Of a stretch of DNA of 64,000 nucleotides, positions 35,301-43,438 are shown piece after piece. Both the position numbers and the translations under genes were made by a program. Under the pieces are notes generated by a model. That model was not told where the DNA came from. It saw only the letters and a list, made by a program, of their open reading frames with translations, and made no database searches. The stretch lies in assembly GCA_937991535.1 (NCBI GenBank), contig CALKHN010000054.1, positions 1 through 64,000 of the forward strand, given 5' to 3'. Within the stretch, counting starts at the first letter, position 1. The number at the start of each line of letters is the position of its first letter. Origin of the DNA: an uncultured Sphingobacteriales bacterium. GTDB lineage: Bacteria > Bacteroidota > Bacteroidia > Chitinophagales > Chitinophagaceae.

Positions 35301-37721
35301 CAGAAGGCAGCAAAAAGGAATGAACAAAAGTCTATTCTGGAATCAAAATACAGGATTGATAATATAGAACGTGTGCATGTAGGCATAGAAGTGTTGAGAC
35401 GCAAGCAGGGCGATCAGGAAATTGACTATTTGCTGCAGCATCCAAAATCCAACGAGTTGGTCATTCAACTCAGCAAATTGAATAACACCTTACTGCAACT
35501 GGAGATGCAATTGCAGCAGTGTTTGTGCGGCATTCAAGGAAAATCACTGAGCCAGATAAAGGACGAACTGGAAACGATCGGTGGTAATGCCACCGCATTA
35601 AAAGCGCTGTTACCGGCTCTTCGCCGTTTTAATGCATTGCCAGAAAACGTGCAGCATTTTATACGCACGGTTCCCTTAACGCCTGTCCAGGCGCAGGCGG
35701 TTATGGCCAATACGACATTACAACTCTTCTTTAAGAACAACCCGGCTTTCAGCGCAATGACACATTACACGCTGCAGGAAGCTGTAAGAGATATTGAACA
35801 GCATTATAAACAATTGCTTACGCTGAACAGCGACTTTATACGGGCTGAACGGAGAGCACAGTTTCTCCGAAATTATGATATCAGCAACACCGCTGCCGTA
35901 CAACTCACCGAAGAGGAAAGAATAATAAAGAAAGGCTATACGGAAGGGAGAAAAGTACTGGAGCATGAGATGGGTAAAACCATGCGCTACAAAAGCATCA
36001 GGGAACTCGCTTCAGGCGAAAGCGGTAATGTGCTCAAAAACATTAAGCCGGTTTGGCTGATGAGTCCCCTAAGTGTCAGCGACAGCTTGCCGCTTGATAC
36101 CCATTTCTTTGACGTTGTAATTTATGACGAAGCCAGCCAGATCACGCTTGAAGAAGGTATTCCTGCATTGTTCCGGGCGCCACAGACCATTATAGTAGGG
36201 GATGACAAGCAAATGCCACCCAGCAATTTCTTCAATGCAAAAGCGGAGGATCCCGAAGACCTTGAAACCATCAATGGAGAAAAAGAAGATGAAATATTAA
36301 GCGCAGATGCCGACAGCCTGCTGGTACAAGCGGCAAGGAAATTACATAGCACCATCCTTAGCTGGCATTACAGAAGCCGGTTTGAGAGTTTGATAAGTTA
36401 TTCCAACCACGCGTTTTACGAGGCGGCACTATTAACAATACCGGATAGAACCATTCATCATAACAACAAGCCCTTATTAGAAGTTCACAAACCGGAAGAG
36501 GGATTACAGACTGCCGAAGTCCTGACCAAAGACAGCATGAGCTTTCACTATCTTCCATCCAGTGTCTATGAGGCAAGGGGCAATACGGGCGAAGCAAAAT
36601 ATATAGCGCACCTGGTAAAAAAACTACTGACCGATGAAGTTAAAGATTCAATAGGTATCGTAGCATTCAGCCAGGAACAGCAGGGCGTTATAGAAGATGA
36701 AATCAATGCGCTGGCAATAAAAGATAAAGCGTTTGATGATGTGCTTGAAAGGGCATACAATAGAAAAGATGATGGACAGTTTACCGGGCTGTTTGTCAAA
36801 AACCTGGAAAATGTGCAGGGTGATGAAAGGGATATCATCATCATGAGTGTTTGTTATGGTCACGACAGCAACAAGAAAATGCTGATGCACTTTGGACCTA
36901 TCAACCGCAAGGGTGGGGAAAAGAGATTAAACGTCATCTTCAGCCGTGCCAGAAAACATATGGCGGTTGTGAGCAGCATCAGGCACTTCCATATTACCAA
37001 TGTATACAATGAGGGGGCAAATTACTTTAAACGATTCCTGCACTATGCGGAAATGGTAAGCACCGGTGATATGGCGACAGCACGAAGAATCCTTGACGGA
37101 CTCATCACCAGTGAGCGGCGATCACCCACTTACAATAGATCTTCTGTAGCCGCTGTTCAAATTAAAAATGCCTTACAGTCGAAAGGATATTTTGTAGAAG
37201 AAGGCATTGGACAAAGCAGTTTTAAATGTTCCCTAGGTGTCAAGAAATATGCCGCAGACAGCCAATATGCGTTAGGAATTTTGGTTGATGACGCTTGTCA
37301 TTATGATAATGATAACCTTGTGGAACAATACTTTCAACGTCCTGCTATCCTGAAATCATTTGGCTGGCGGATGATCAATGTTTATGCAAAAGACTGGCTT
37401 GAAGACAGTGAGCGCGTCATCCATCAAATCATCAACAGGCTGGAAAATAAAGAAGAGACAATCAAAGACAAAGATCAAATGACTGATATCAAGCCGCAAA
37501 TTAAGCCGGTTGATAGTAACCTGATCTTACTCAAATCTGCAGATGGAGAAAAGTTCTGGGAAATCACCCGCAAGGGCGCGCAGTTAAATATCCGTTCGGG
37601 AAAAACAGGTACGCAAGGTGTGATGCAGGTTAAAACATACGTATCAGAAGACGAGGCAAATCTTGCCAGAGACGAGTATATTGAGGATCAAAAGAAGAAT
37701 GGTTTTGAGCCAGTTAATTAG
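32331..37721 (+). CDS. Giant COG1112-type superfamily 1 helicase with pseudokinase-like, DUF4011, nuclease-like and WGR domains
   Basis: 1796 aa. About 20-215: kinase C-lobe-like (YECYEWRVGHHDAQTDIFC-type segment, then DRSRDLREIIQRL), lacking visible catalytic Lys and HRD, so probably a pseudokinase. About 243-500: DUF4011 (RLFDTSRRNRLLYY). Helicase: Walker A GPPGTGKSQT near 640, DEASQ near 1266, GDDKQMPPS near 1288, motifs V-VI VQGDERDIIIMS (1492) and NVIFSRARKHM (1532). A long coiled-coil insertion lies at about 720-1200. About 1600-1700: Vsr/MTES_1575-like nuclease fold. About 1730-1795: WGR domain. Helicases of this type occur in anti-phage systems such as Mokosh. Paired with the M48 peptidase. 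Confidence 0.85.
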   Translation: MYNNTTFQQFLQTAFLSGSWSTDEVIEFVLPLFEEVLSFHDNNQVGSFELQDTIFLTNGRLDIDENFTHEPSYNIGALEKLFDFRKLHGFTVTGSVQVDQDLTLGSGEVSNVQVLYNLTGPLEQPVFLKGYQCYEWRVGHHDAQTDIFCLGLILGSAIMGLDLYAEGDLNQFAAYRTQPAGLNARVHPTLCALVTEMTELNRNDRSRDLREIIQRLKNYRDYDPQREVDLSTLAAFQIKKPADRKDFIIAKLRSRLFDTSRRNRLLYYKPNNKFVNLTVSSVPMVLHYQSINPQLLFTWNSEISSLIIKTSDISLSKYLRFEDHPYLNAQLNSIRQQADKDVKEFGFSQLKLVVAFLHWHNLKEDTNERIQSPLLLMPVALERKKSLKEERFTIKMLDNAAIINPVLAHHLNELYGITLPEQIDFDDVSMEQFFDLVKQKIDDAKQGVKLNYIDKPRIKLVHTLARQTINNYRKRLKQKGAPSFHQVDYSYSEENYKPLGLELFRQKVEPKLSTLEFLLSHHQVPGTKSNFADTAQPELKSTFQLVDGDSNAYSWDFDVCNMVLGNFNYKKMSLVSDYKQVADNGIEHDIFNELFSNSPKTDHPTKAVNKPEEWYHVISADPTQAKAVLESRSGRSYIIQGPPGTGKSQTITNLVADFLARGKTVLFVCEKRAALDVVYHRLQQNRLSELCCYIHDSQGDKKEFIKDLKTIYNDFLNKRMDLAFITIRRKIILDKFLDKIETLRAYHHDQKKVNPEAGVQTRSLIETLLGIKADLPDLQEKIGDVPLYSQWELYGQTIWDLGKALENTGAEPALANHPFHNLGAAVVNADNPFTLMDSLLKNATTAIGFLSEVARQHQIPAKHAAHLESIKNLIQDSVVLEELAQSRNLKLVDTANPESKEFEELYKQYKAIQGEYKKSLESNKRWVNKFELQEVEQALALAQKHEKSFFSFLNGNWRRLKNQLKHSYNFDSHQVKPSFSAILHQLQDEYQKAAKRNEQKSILESKYRIDNIERVHVGIEVLRRKQGDQEIDYLLQHPKSNELVIQLSKLNNTLLQLEMQLQQCLCGIQGKSLSQIKDELETIGGNATALKALLPALRRFNALPENVQHFIRTVPLTPVQAQAVMANTTLQLFFKNNPAFSAMTHYTLQEAVRDIEQHYKQLLTLNSDFIRAERRAQFLRNYDISNTAAVQLTEEERIIKKGYTEGRKVLEHEMGKTMRYKSIRELASGESGNVLKNIKPVWLMSPLSVSDSLPLDTHFFDVVIYDEASQITLEEGIPALFRAPQTIIVGDDKQMPPSNFFNAKAEDPEDLETINGEKEDEILSADADSLLVQAARKLHSTILSWHYRSRFESLISYSNHAFYEAALLTIPDRTIHHNNKPLLEVHKPEEGLQTAEVLTKDSMSFHYLPSSVYEARGNTGEAKYIAHLVKKLLTDEVKDSIGIVAFSQEQQGVIEDEINALAIKDKAFDDVLERAYNRKDDGQFTGLFVKNLENVQGDERDIIIMSVCYGHDSNKKMLMHFGPINRKGGEKRLNVIFSRARKHMAVVSSIRHFHITNVYNEGANYFKRFLHYAEMVSTGDMATARRILDGLITSERRSPTYNRSSVAAVQIKNALQSKGYFVEEGIGQSSFKCSLGVKKYAADSQYALGILVDDACHYDNDNLVEQYFQRPAILKSFGWRMINVYAKDWLEDSERVIHQIINRLENKEETIKDKDQMTDIKPQIKPVDSNLILLKSADGEKFWEITRKGAQLNIRSGKTGTQGVMQVKTYVSEDEANLARDEYIEDQKKNGFEPVN

Positions 37722-38053
37722 AAAAACCATTGACGAGATACCATTAGTCTATTAAAAACTGCTATTTGCTTTGAAAGCTTCTCCCGAAATTCAGCCATGA
37801 GATGCAACTTCCAATTGTTATTCTAAATAAGACAAATTAAGTTAAATTATGCCCCATTACTCCTAACATTATCCACGTATTTTTCCAGTACCGGATTGCC
37901 AAAATTTGTTTTCCCAGATGGTGGCTCACCAGCCCGAAAGGGTATAATCATCTATAAAGATATTTGGATTATATTCATAGGGTTTTAATATTAAAGGTCG
38001 TATTTAATTAGACAAAAACGTAATTATTTGAATGAGTTAATGAAACGAAAAAA
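37722..38053. other. 330-bp intergenic region
   Basis: Lies between the end of the helicase gene and the end of a convergent gene. AT-rich; no convincing terminator, RNA or repeat was seen. Confidence 0.4.
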
Positions 38054-39061
38054 TCAGAACTCGCTCAATGCAGTCTCTACTTGACTAGGCTTAATGAAAC
38101 CTCGATAGATATATAATGGGTGACTGAATTTAGGATTTTGCAGGTATGCAAAATGTTGATTATACTTGTTGTCTTTCGTAATGATTTTGAAAGTTATAAT
38201 TTGTGGCACTTGTGTATTATCTTTAGGCCAGACTGTCATAATTATACCTGCGCTTGCTAAATCTTTAAAGCTTTTGATTTTATTGTTTGGCGAACTAGTT
38301 AAAAAACCAGACAAGAATCCTTCTTTTTTAATAATATAATTTTCACCAGTCTCAAATATATCTTTTTCAGTTATGATGAAAGAAGATTCCAATCCAAGGT
38401 GTTCAGATTTTATACCATTCTTTGCAATTTCATAAGCGTCTAGGTTAATCAAAGAATAAATCTCCTTTGTTAATTTTTCAGAACTTGAATCAAGGATATA
38501 AATGCGGACAGTTGTCATTGTCAAATCACTTTTCAAACCCGACTTTTTAAAAATGATATCTACATTTAATCGGTCTAATGGATATCGCATGGAGTTGATC
38601 TCATTTCTAATGTCCATTACATAAGGGTTAATGGTTTCCCCTGCCTGTAATCGATGAAGTTTACCTTGAATTGTATCAAGTTTATACCCTTCCTTTTTAA
38701 GAGCTCTGGAAAGTTTACTAAAAAGTGTGTCAGTATTTAATTCTGTATTTTTCATTATAATTGAATCACGAGAATCCTGTTCTAATTTTAACTTATTGGC
38801 GCTTCTTGCTTTTTGGTATTCAGAATTCTGATATTGCAAAATAGTCATCACAAAGATCGAAGCTGAAATCCACCAAATTTTATTTCTTTTATCTTTTAAC
38901 TGCTTCTTCTTATCAAGTTCTGAAAGGTCAGAAGAAAGTTCTTTGGTCGACGTTAGGCTTTGCCAAAGTAGAAGTGCCGCAATAATAAAGAATAAAACCT
39001 GATCAATTATAGAGTATAAACTTTCTATGATATTCAAAAGTCCTACTATCGGGGAATACAT
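38054..39061 (-). CDS. Hypothetical membrane protein, 335 aa
   Basis: No family recognised. Two hydrophobic segments near the N-terminus (about 16-37 and 62-80) are joined by a charged cytoplasmic-type loop rich in Lys and Asp. About 250 soluble residues follow, probably a mixed alpha/beta domain preceded by a short helical stretch (about 85-145). AT-rich composition like other orphan genes in this region. Stands alone, convergent with the helicase gene and 97 bp from the next minus-strand gene. Confidence 0.7.
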   Translation of the reverse strand: MYSPIVGLLNIIESLYSIIDQVLFFIIAALLLWQSLTSTKELSSDLSELDKKKQLKDKRNKIWWISASIFVMTILQYQNSEYQKARSANKLKLEQDSRDSIIMKNTELNTDTLFSKLSRALKKEGYKLDTIQGKLHRLQAGETINPYVMDIRNEINSMRYPLDRLNVDIIFKKSGLKSDLTMTTVRIYILDSSSEKLTKEIYSLINLDAYEIAKNGIKSEHLGLESSFIITEKDIFETGENYIIKKEGFLSGFLTSSPNNKIKSFKDLASAGIIMTVWPKDNTQVPQIITFKIITKDNKYNQHFAYLQNPKFSHPLYIYRGFIKPSQVETALSEF

Positions 39062-39158
39062 ATACTTTGGGATTGAAAAATAATTCCTAATAAATAATTC
39101 TTAACAGGCTCAAATTATTATTGCCTGTGAAACTACCACTTGATTGAAGCTTAAATAG

Positions 39159-40004
39159 TCATTTACAATGATATATAATCGTCATATTTTTCAAGGATGT
39201 ATAAAGAAATGAATAATAGTAAGGTGGTGTGTTTGGACCTAAATTAGTTGGTAACCCTTTGTTGTTATATTCCGCAGCAGTAAATGGGTTATTCACACTG
39301 TAGTCAAGAGATAAAAGCATCCAAATCTTATGGGTTCTCAAAAAATTAATATTATTATCATAATGGATGCCGGGAAAAACCAAGTTACCATCTTGACCAT
39401 AGGTGTAATTTATCGTATCAGAAGTTAGGTTAGGATACACTGTTGTAATCTTTTTAATGATTCTATCTTTTGAATCTAGGGTATAATGCGAAATATAGTG
39501 AGGCATTGTACCTAGGTCATATTCAGCCCAGTTTATTGGCTTAAAACTTCCGGGTTCATAAAGTAGATGTGCATATGTAGTGTCGCCTATAACTCTGTTT
39601 TTCTCATCATAAATATATTTATGCCAAAGAAAAGTGGCAATTAAATCATTAGGTATCGCAGGTCCTGTATAATCAGGTTTTGTAGTATCATTTCCACCTC
39701 CATTCCCATACATACCGATACAGTCTGTCAATCTATTCTTCTTATCATAGAAAAAATGTAGGTTAGGTTGACCGGTAGAAGTATAATCAAAAATAACGCT
39801 ATCAGGATTGCCGTGTTTGTTATAATAAACAACTCCTGTTTTCTGTGGATAGTTTGAATTAGATATGAATTTAGAAATTCTGCAATCAGGATGGGTGGAT
39901 CCTGGGTGCTTTAAAATGTAATCTTGCAATTTTTTACAACCTAAGAATAGGGTTAAAACAAGTGCCATTAATGTTCCACAAAGAATACTATTGAGTCTTT
40001 TCAT
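39159..40004 (-). CDS. Putative lipoprotein, YD-repeat-like, 281 aa
   Basis: Lipobox LFLGC at about residue 23 gives a membrane-anchored secreted protein. The mature part has repeats such as VYYNKHGNPDSVIFDYTSTG, HFFYDKKNRLTDC, KYIYDEKNRVIGDTTY, YTLDSKDRIIKK and YTYGQDGNLVF. This Y-D/N-x-x-G/N-R/N-x-L rhythm is seen in DUF4595-type Bacteroidota lipoproteins and distantly in YD/RHS repeats. Role unknown. Confidence 0.75.
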   Translation of the reverse strand: MKRLNSILCGTLMALVLTLFLGCKKLQDYILKHPGSTHPDCRISKFISNSNYPQKTGVVYYNKHGNPDSVIFDYTSTGQPNLHFFYDKKNRLTDCIGMYGNGGGNDTTKPDYTGPAIPNDLIATFLWHKYIYDEKNRVIGDTTYAHLLYEPGSFKPINWAEYDLGTMPHYISHYTLDSKDRIIKKITTVYPNLTSDTINYTYGQDGNLVFPGIHYDNNINFLRTHKIWMLLSLDYSVNNPFTAAEYNNKGLPTNLGPNTPPYYYSFLYTSLKNMTIIYHCK

Positions 40005-40131
40005 TTTTATGTTAGTTTACGGGGGGTGTAATGGTAAGGTAAAGAACTTCGATTAAAAATGGAAGGAATGGGCGCTTTAAAAATAATCTCCTTTTTTAGT
40101 TTTAACGCTAAACTCTTAGGAGAATACCAAT

Positions 40132-40380
40132 TTAGACATTTTTTAGTCGTTCGCCAATTCCAATTGTCGTATCCACAAACCACAGTAATTCTTTTCCGTT
40201 TACCGGATCTCTTGTGGCTCTGAGATAATTAATATCTGAGGCATATTCCTGGTAAAAATGGACATAATCGTCGTGGAACGCGCATAGCTTTTGCAAAGTA
40301 CGTTCAAACGCTATAGTCAAATCAACCACGTCCGCGGGAGATGATTGGGGCAGCCGATCTTTAATTTCTTGCAGTAGCAT
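40132..40380 (-). CDS. Small hypothetical protein, 82 aa, partner of 2H-phosphoesterase
   Basis: Acidic, mostly helical (LLQEIKDRLPQSSPADVVDL, then FHDDYVHFYQEYASDINYLR). No family recognised. It starts 33 bp downstream of the 2H gene, in the same order as at 2928-3732, where its homologue is internally deleted. Retention of the pair at both loci suggests co-transcription and possibly joint function. Confidence 0.65.
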   Translation of the reverse strand: MLLQEIKDRLPQSSPADVVDLTIAFERTLQKLCAFHDDYVHFYQEYASDINYLRATRDPVNGKELLWFVDTTIGIGERLKNV

Positions 40381-40413
40381 AGAAAATGTTTTTTTAACGT
40401 TTTGTAAATGAAA

Positions 40414-41028
40414 TTAAAATAGTTCTGCCTGCTTAACCTCAACTGGAAGATTCTGAAATTGAAAATGTTTGGCCACCTGCCATGACTTTTCTCCCGTATA
40501 TCGCTTAAGCAGTAACATTTCAGACGCAACAAATCTGCCGGTAAAATGCCGCTGCGAATATTCCAGCCACCCTTTTTCATACTGCCAGGGTTTTAATTTC
40601 TTCGCTATCATCATGTGCGGCTCATTGGAAAAGTAAGGCTTATCATCGCCAAATCTCATTAAGGATTGGGCTGCTGAACGGATCTTTCTTATCAATTCCT
40701 GAATCGGCACTTTTGAAGTAATGTTGATATAAATAGAATGGCTGGGAAAGCTGCCATAATCCTTCATCTCCACCCTAAAAGTGTAATGGCCCATAGCAAT
40801 AACCTTGAGTTTATTAATGATTCTTTCCTCCATCATTGAATATTGCCTAAACGACCCGAGTAGTAAATTGGGCTTCCAGGCCGTAGTATCTACTGTGTAA
40901 GCGCTGTTAAATGTATCGCGCACCTTCATCACTTTACCTGAAATATCCTCCCCAGGGTCAATTACAATCATATAGTCACAAAGGCGATAGCCTGGTAATA
41001 ATTGTTTGTTTGGTCCCATGATCACCAA
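40414..41028 (-). CDS. 2H-phosphoesterase / 2'-5' RNA ligase-like protein, copy 2
   Basis: 204 aa, same length and nearly identical to the copy at 3118-3732. The two His motifs (SHSIYINIT and PHMMIAK) are kept. Differences are conservative and scattered (for example GAQSLMRIG against AAQSLMRFG), so both copies look under selection and not freshly duplicated. Divergent from the 92-aa gene at 41097 across a 68-bp region containing the palindrome at 41034-41051. Confidence 0.7.
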   Translation of the reverse strand: MVIMGPNKQLLPGYRLCDYMIVIDPGEDISGKVMKVRDTFNSAYTVDTTAWKPNLLLGSFRQYSMMEERIINKLKVIAMGHYTFRVEMKDYGSFPSHSIYINITSKVPIQELIRKIRSAAQSLMRFGDDKPYFSNEPHMMIAKKLKPWQYEKGWLEYSQRHFTGRFVASEMLLLKRYTGEKSWQVAKHFQFQNLPVEVKQAELF

Positions 41029-41033
41029 TTTTA

Positions 41034-41051
41034 TTAGTATAAATATACTAA
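41034..41051. promoter_or_regulatory. 18-bp palindrome between divergent genes, second copy
   Basis: TTAGTATA-AA-TATACTAA, identical to 3738-3755, followed by a TTAGTA half-site at 41057. Its position between divergent starts would let one regulator control both directions. Confidence 0.55.
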
Positions 41052-41096
41052 AATAATTAGTAAATCAAATTTAATTATTAGTTTTAAATTTACATT

Positions 41097-41375
41097 ATGT
41101 CAAACTTCACGAATTTTTTCCTCGACGAATGTATATTAAACCATCCGGAGCAGGCTGCAATAATTAAACTGTCCGCTCCGCGGCTTGTGCTGCGTTTCAA
41201 TTATGAAGAAAAATACATCGCAGACCTCAGTCATTTTAAAGAGGAGATCAATGAGCAAAGCTGGCTTGATGGGGATGTCGTTCATCCGGTGGATGAAGAA
41301 AGGATTATAGAAGAATGTTTTGAATTCCTAACCGAGCATAGAAAAGCCGTTTTTAACCTTCGGGAACACGAATAA
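41097..41375 (+). CDS. Small acidic hypothetical protein, 92 aa
   Basis: Family not recognised. Acidic, with a beta-like centre (PRLVLRFNYEEKYIADL) and C-terminal helices (ERIIEECFEFLTEHRKAVF). ATG at 41097 lies beyond the shared palindromic promoter region of the divergent 2H gene. An intrinsic-type terminator follows at 41404-41427. Well-formed boundaries suggest a real single-gene transcript. Confidence 0.6.
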   Translation: MSNFTNFFLDECILNHPEQAAIIKLSAPRLVLRFNYEEKYIADLSHFKEEINEQSWLDGDVVHPVDEERIIEECFEFLTEHRKAVFNLREHE

Positions 41376-41724
41376 AAAATGTCTGATGCTTTTCTATAAA
41401 GTGACCCCAATAAGCTTAAGGGGTTTTACATTTCTGGACTTCCTATAGCCTCCAATTGTTTATATTGAATTATTTTTTCCAAAAGTCGCTGAACTTATCC
41501 CCAATTGCCATAATGAAAAATAAAGACCATTACCTCCCCCGATGCGTCAAGCACTGGACGTAATGGTTGAAAGAAGAGCATTACGAGTCTTCACCCGGAT
41601 TCTTCAAGGTTAGTGTGATAAATGTGTACGCCAATATGATGTAAGGAATAAAGAAAGTCGTTACGCAGCGATATTGACAAAGGTTTTTAGCAGCAAAAGA
41701 CTGATCCTTTTCATACTAGTCAGT
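41376..41724. other. 350-bp stretch with a terminator only
   Basis: Apart from the hairpin at 41404-41427, I see no gene, RNA or repeat. Short frames are broken by stops. Confidence 0.4.
41404..41427 (+). terminator. Intrinsic terminator after the 92-aa gene
   Basis: ACCCC and GGGGT close a stem around an AAGCTT-centred loop, followed by TTTT. It lies 29 bp after the stop codon at 41375. Confidence 0.5.
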
Positions 41725-41941
41725 CTACTCCTGCTGTGGCAGGACGGCATAAAACCATTTCCAAAAATGGCGCACAAGAACGAATATAAAGTACAGAATC
41801 ACAATCCAAATCAGAACAATAATCACGGCAAATAACCAATTTTTTTTTGTATAGCTGGGGATTATTCTTTAATCGTTCTCTTGCATCATTTAAAACATTA
41901 TTTGGAATGAGCCTGATAGATAATGCTATCAATGCCAGCAC
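41725..41941 (-). pseudogene. Small membrane protein with a frameshift at a 9-base homopolymer
   Basis: From GTG at 41941 the frame codes for RLIPNNVLNDARERLKNN and then meets nine A on the coding strand (41840-41848 region). Removing one A gives a continuous ~71-aa product whose second half is a clear membrane helix (LFAVIIVLIWIVILYFIFVL) ending at TAG 41725-41727. Without the correction the product is hydrophilic nonsense. Small Bacteroidota membrane proteins of this layout exist, but the family is uncertain. It may be a real pseudogene or a sequencing error. Confidence 0.6.
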
Positions 41942-42027
41942 AAGTCACCAATGCCATGCAATCCGACATTGCCTACACATCCTTTGAATCCGGGGTGGGC
42001 GGCATCAAAAGGTAGGGAAACTTGTGA

Positions 42028-43302
42028 TTATTTGTTGTTCGTTTTCTTTGACAGTAGCAGTAGCTTCCACCAATCTTTTATCGTTGCATTACTGATAAGG
42101 GGCCGTGACCAGATCGAAACAGAAATGATGTATGAGAGAGTAATGAATATAACTGTCATAGCCCCACGCAGTCCTGTCACGTCCGATAATGCACCGATGA
42201 TGAGGGGCACGATCGCTCCGCCTGAAATAGCTGTACACAATATACCTGAGTAAGTGCCATGATGCCGCGGCACAGAATTAAGTGCGAGTGAAAAAATAAT
42301 GCCCCACATCACGGAAAGAAACAAGCCTGTCAACGGAAAACAAAAAAGCGCCTGATTGAGGTTTCCGAATAATGCAACGCTAAAGCTAACTAGCGCACAT
42401 ATACCACTTACCAGCAAAACACGTTTGCTGTCGAATAATTTCAAAAGCACCAGACCGACAAAACACCCTATTGTCATCAGTCCCCAGAAGTATGAAATAA
42501 CATGTGCACCCATGGTGGATGGGTCCTGACTATGATAAATTTCAAGAAATTTGGATATCCAATTGGCAATACCCTGCTCCGTGCCAACATAGCAAAATAT
42601 CCCCGTAAAATACAGTATGACAAACTTATTGTGGATCAGTTCGGTGAATGATTTGCCCATATCCACCTTGTCGCCGTCTGTGAGCTTTATCTCAGGAGCC
42701 TTTATGAACAGAGTTACTGTTATCATCAACAAACTGATCGCCGCAAATATCCAATAGAGGGATATCCATTTTGTTTCATTTGCAACGAGGTAGCTAAAAA
42801 TAGAGACGACAAGATTTGTATCGCTGGTATGAAGATGATGGACGAGATAACTATAAAGCAGAGGGCTCACGAAAGAGGCAGAGCCAAAGAAGAGCTGTGC
42901 CACAATGGAGTTAAATGCAAAATTACTTTCGCCGCCACTCTCACGCAGAAGGGGGTTGATTACAACCTGAAGCATGGCCATCCCGAGGCCGATTACGAAA
43001 AAACTGATCAGTGCGACCCCAAACGTCGGCAGCAGCGCAAACGATAAGGCTGCGACGAACGAAGCTATAAATCCGGCTAGTATTATTTTCTTCTGTGAAT
43101 ACTTTTCTATCAGCAACCCTGCGGGAAGCGACATCACCGCATACGCAATAAAAAAAGAGAACGGTAAGAATCCAGCGATGCTATTGCTTAAACCAAAACT
43201 GGCTATGATATCTGGGATAAGTGGAGCGAGGCTATTTGTGAGAAAGGAGATAACAAAAAATACTGCGAATACAAAAAATACAATAAGTGTGTTTTGCTTC
43301 AT
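42028..43302 (-). CDS. MFS sugar transporter, FucP-like
   Basis: 424 aa with 12 predicted membrane helices in two blocks of six and a cytoplasmic loop near 205-220 (KAPEIKLTDGDKVDMGKSF). The N-terminal part (FLTNSLAPLIPDIIASFGL, then GLGMAMLQVVINPLLRE) matches the FucP group of sugar:H+ symporters. Actual substrate (fucose, glucose, galactose or another hexose) cannot be read from sequence. It is divergent from the PUL 2 susC gene across 256 bp that contain two copies of the 17-bp motif. It probably imports the monosaccharides released by this locus. Confidence 0.88.
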   Translation of the reverse strand: MKQNTLIVFFVFAVFFVISFLTNSLAPLIPDIIASFGLSNSIAGFLPFSFFIAYAVMSLPAGLLIEKYSQKKIILAGFIASFVAALSFALLPTFGVALISFFVIGLGMAMLQVVINPLLRESGGESNFAFNSIVAQLFFGSASFVSPLLYSYLVHHLHTSDTNLVVSIFSYLVANETKWISLYWIFAAISLLMITVTLFIKAPEIKLTDGDKVDMGKSFTELIHNKFVILYFTGIFCYVGTEQGIANWISKFLEIYHSQDPSTMGAHVISYFWGLMTIGCFVGLVLLKLFDSKRVLLVSGICALVSFSVALFGNLNQALFCFPLTGLFLSVMWGIIFSLALNSVPRHHGTYSGILCTAISGGAIVPLIIGALSDVTGLRGAMTVIFITLSYIISVSIWSRPLISNATIKDWWKLLLLSKKTNNK

Positions 43303-43353
43303 GATGTGGCAGTTTAGCCAATCCTTGCAGAATTATAAAATCTAATCAGGAGA

Positions 43354-43370
43354 TTTTCAATAGAGTTCAA
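43354..43370 (+). promoter_or_regulatory. 17-bp PUL 2 motif, copy 1
   Basis: TTTTCAATAGAGTTCAA, 52 bp upstream of the FucP-like start. An inverted, spaced version, TTGAACAATCCTATTGA, occurs at 43396-43412. Candidate regulator binding site. Confidence 0.55.
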
Positions 43371-43438
43371 GCTTTCGATAATATAGTCATGAGATTTGAA
43401 CAATCCTATTGACCGGAATTAATAACAGCTGTTTTGTC

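Larger units (their letters stand above)
40284..41071. repeat. Dispersed duplication, copy 2 (about 790 bp)
   Basis: Matches 2987-3775 in the same orientation, with a 1-nt length difference in a T-run at about 40393. Here the small downstream gene is complete, so this copy is closer to the ancestral state. Confidence 0.85.

Noticed and set aside
42028..43302. Assigning L-fucose as substrate of the FucP-like transporter
   Set aside because: FucP-group transporters in Bacteroidota carry several hexoses; no fucose isomerase, kinase or aldolase pair is present here.
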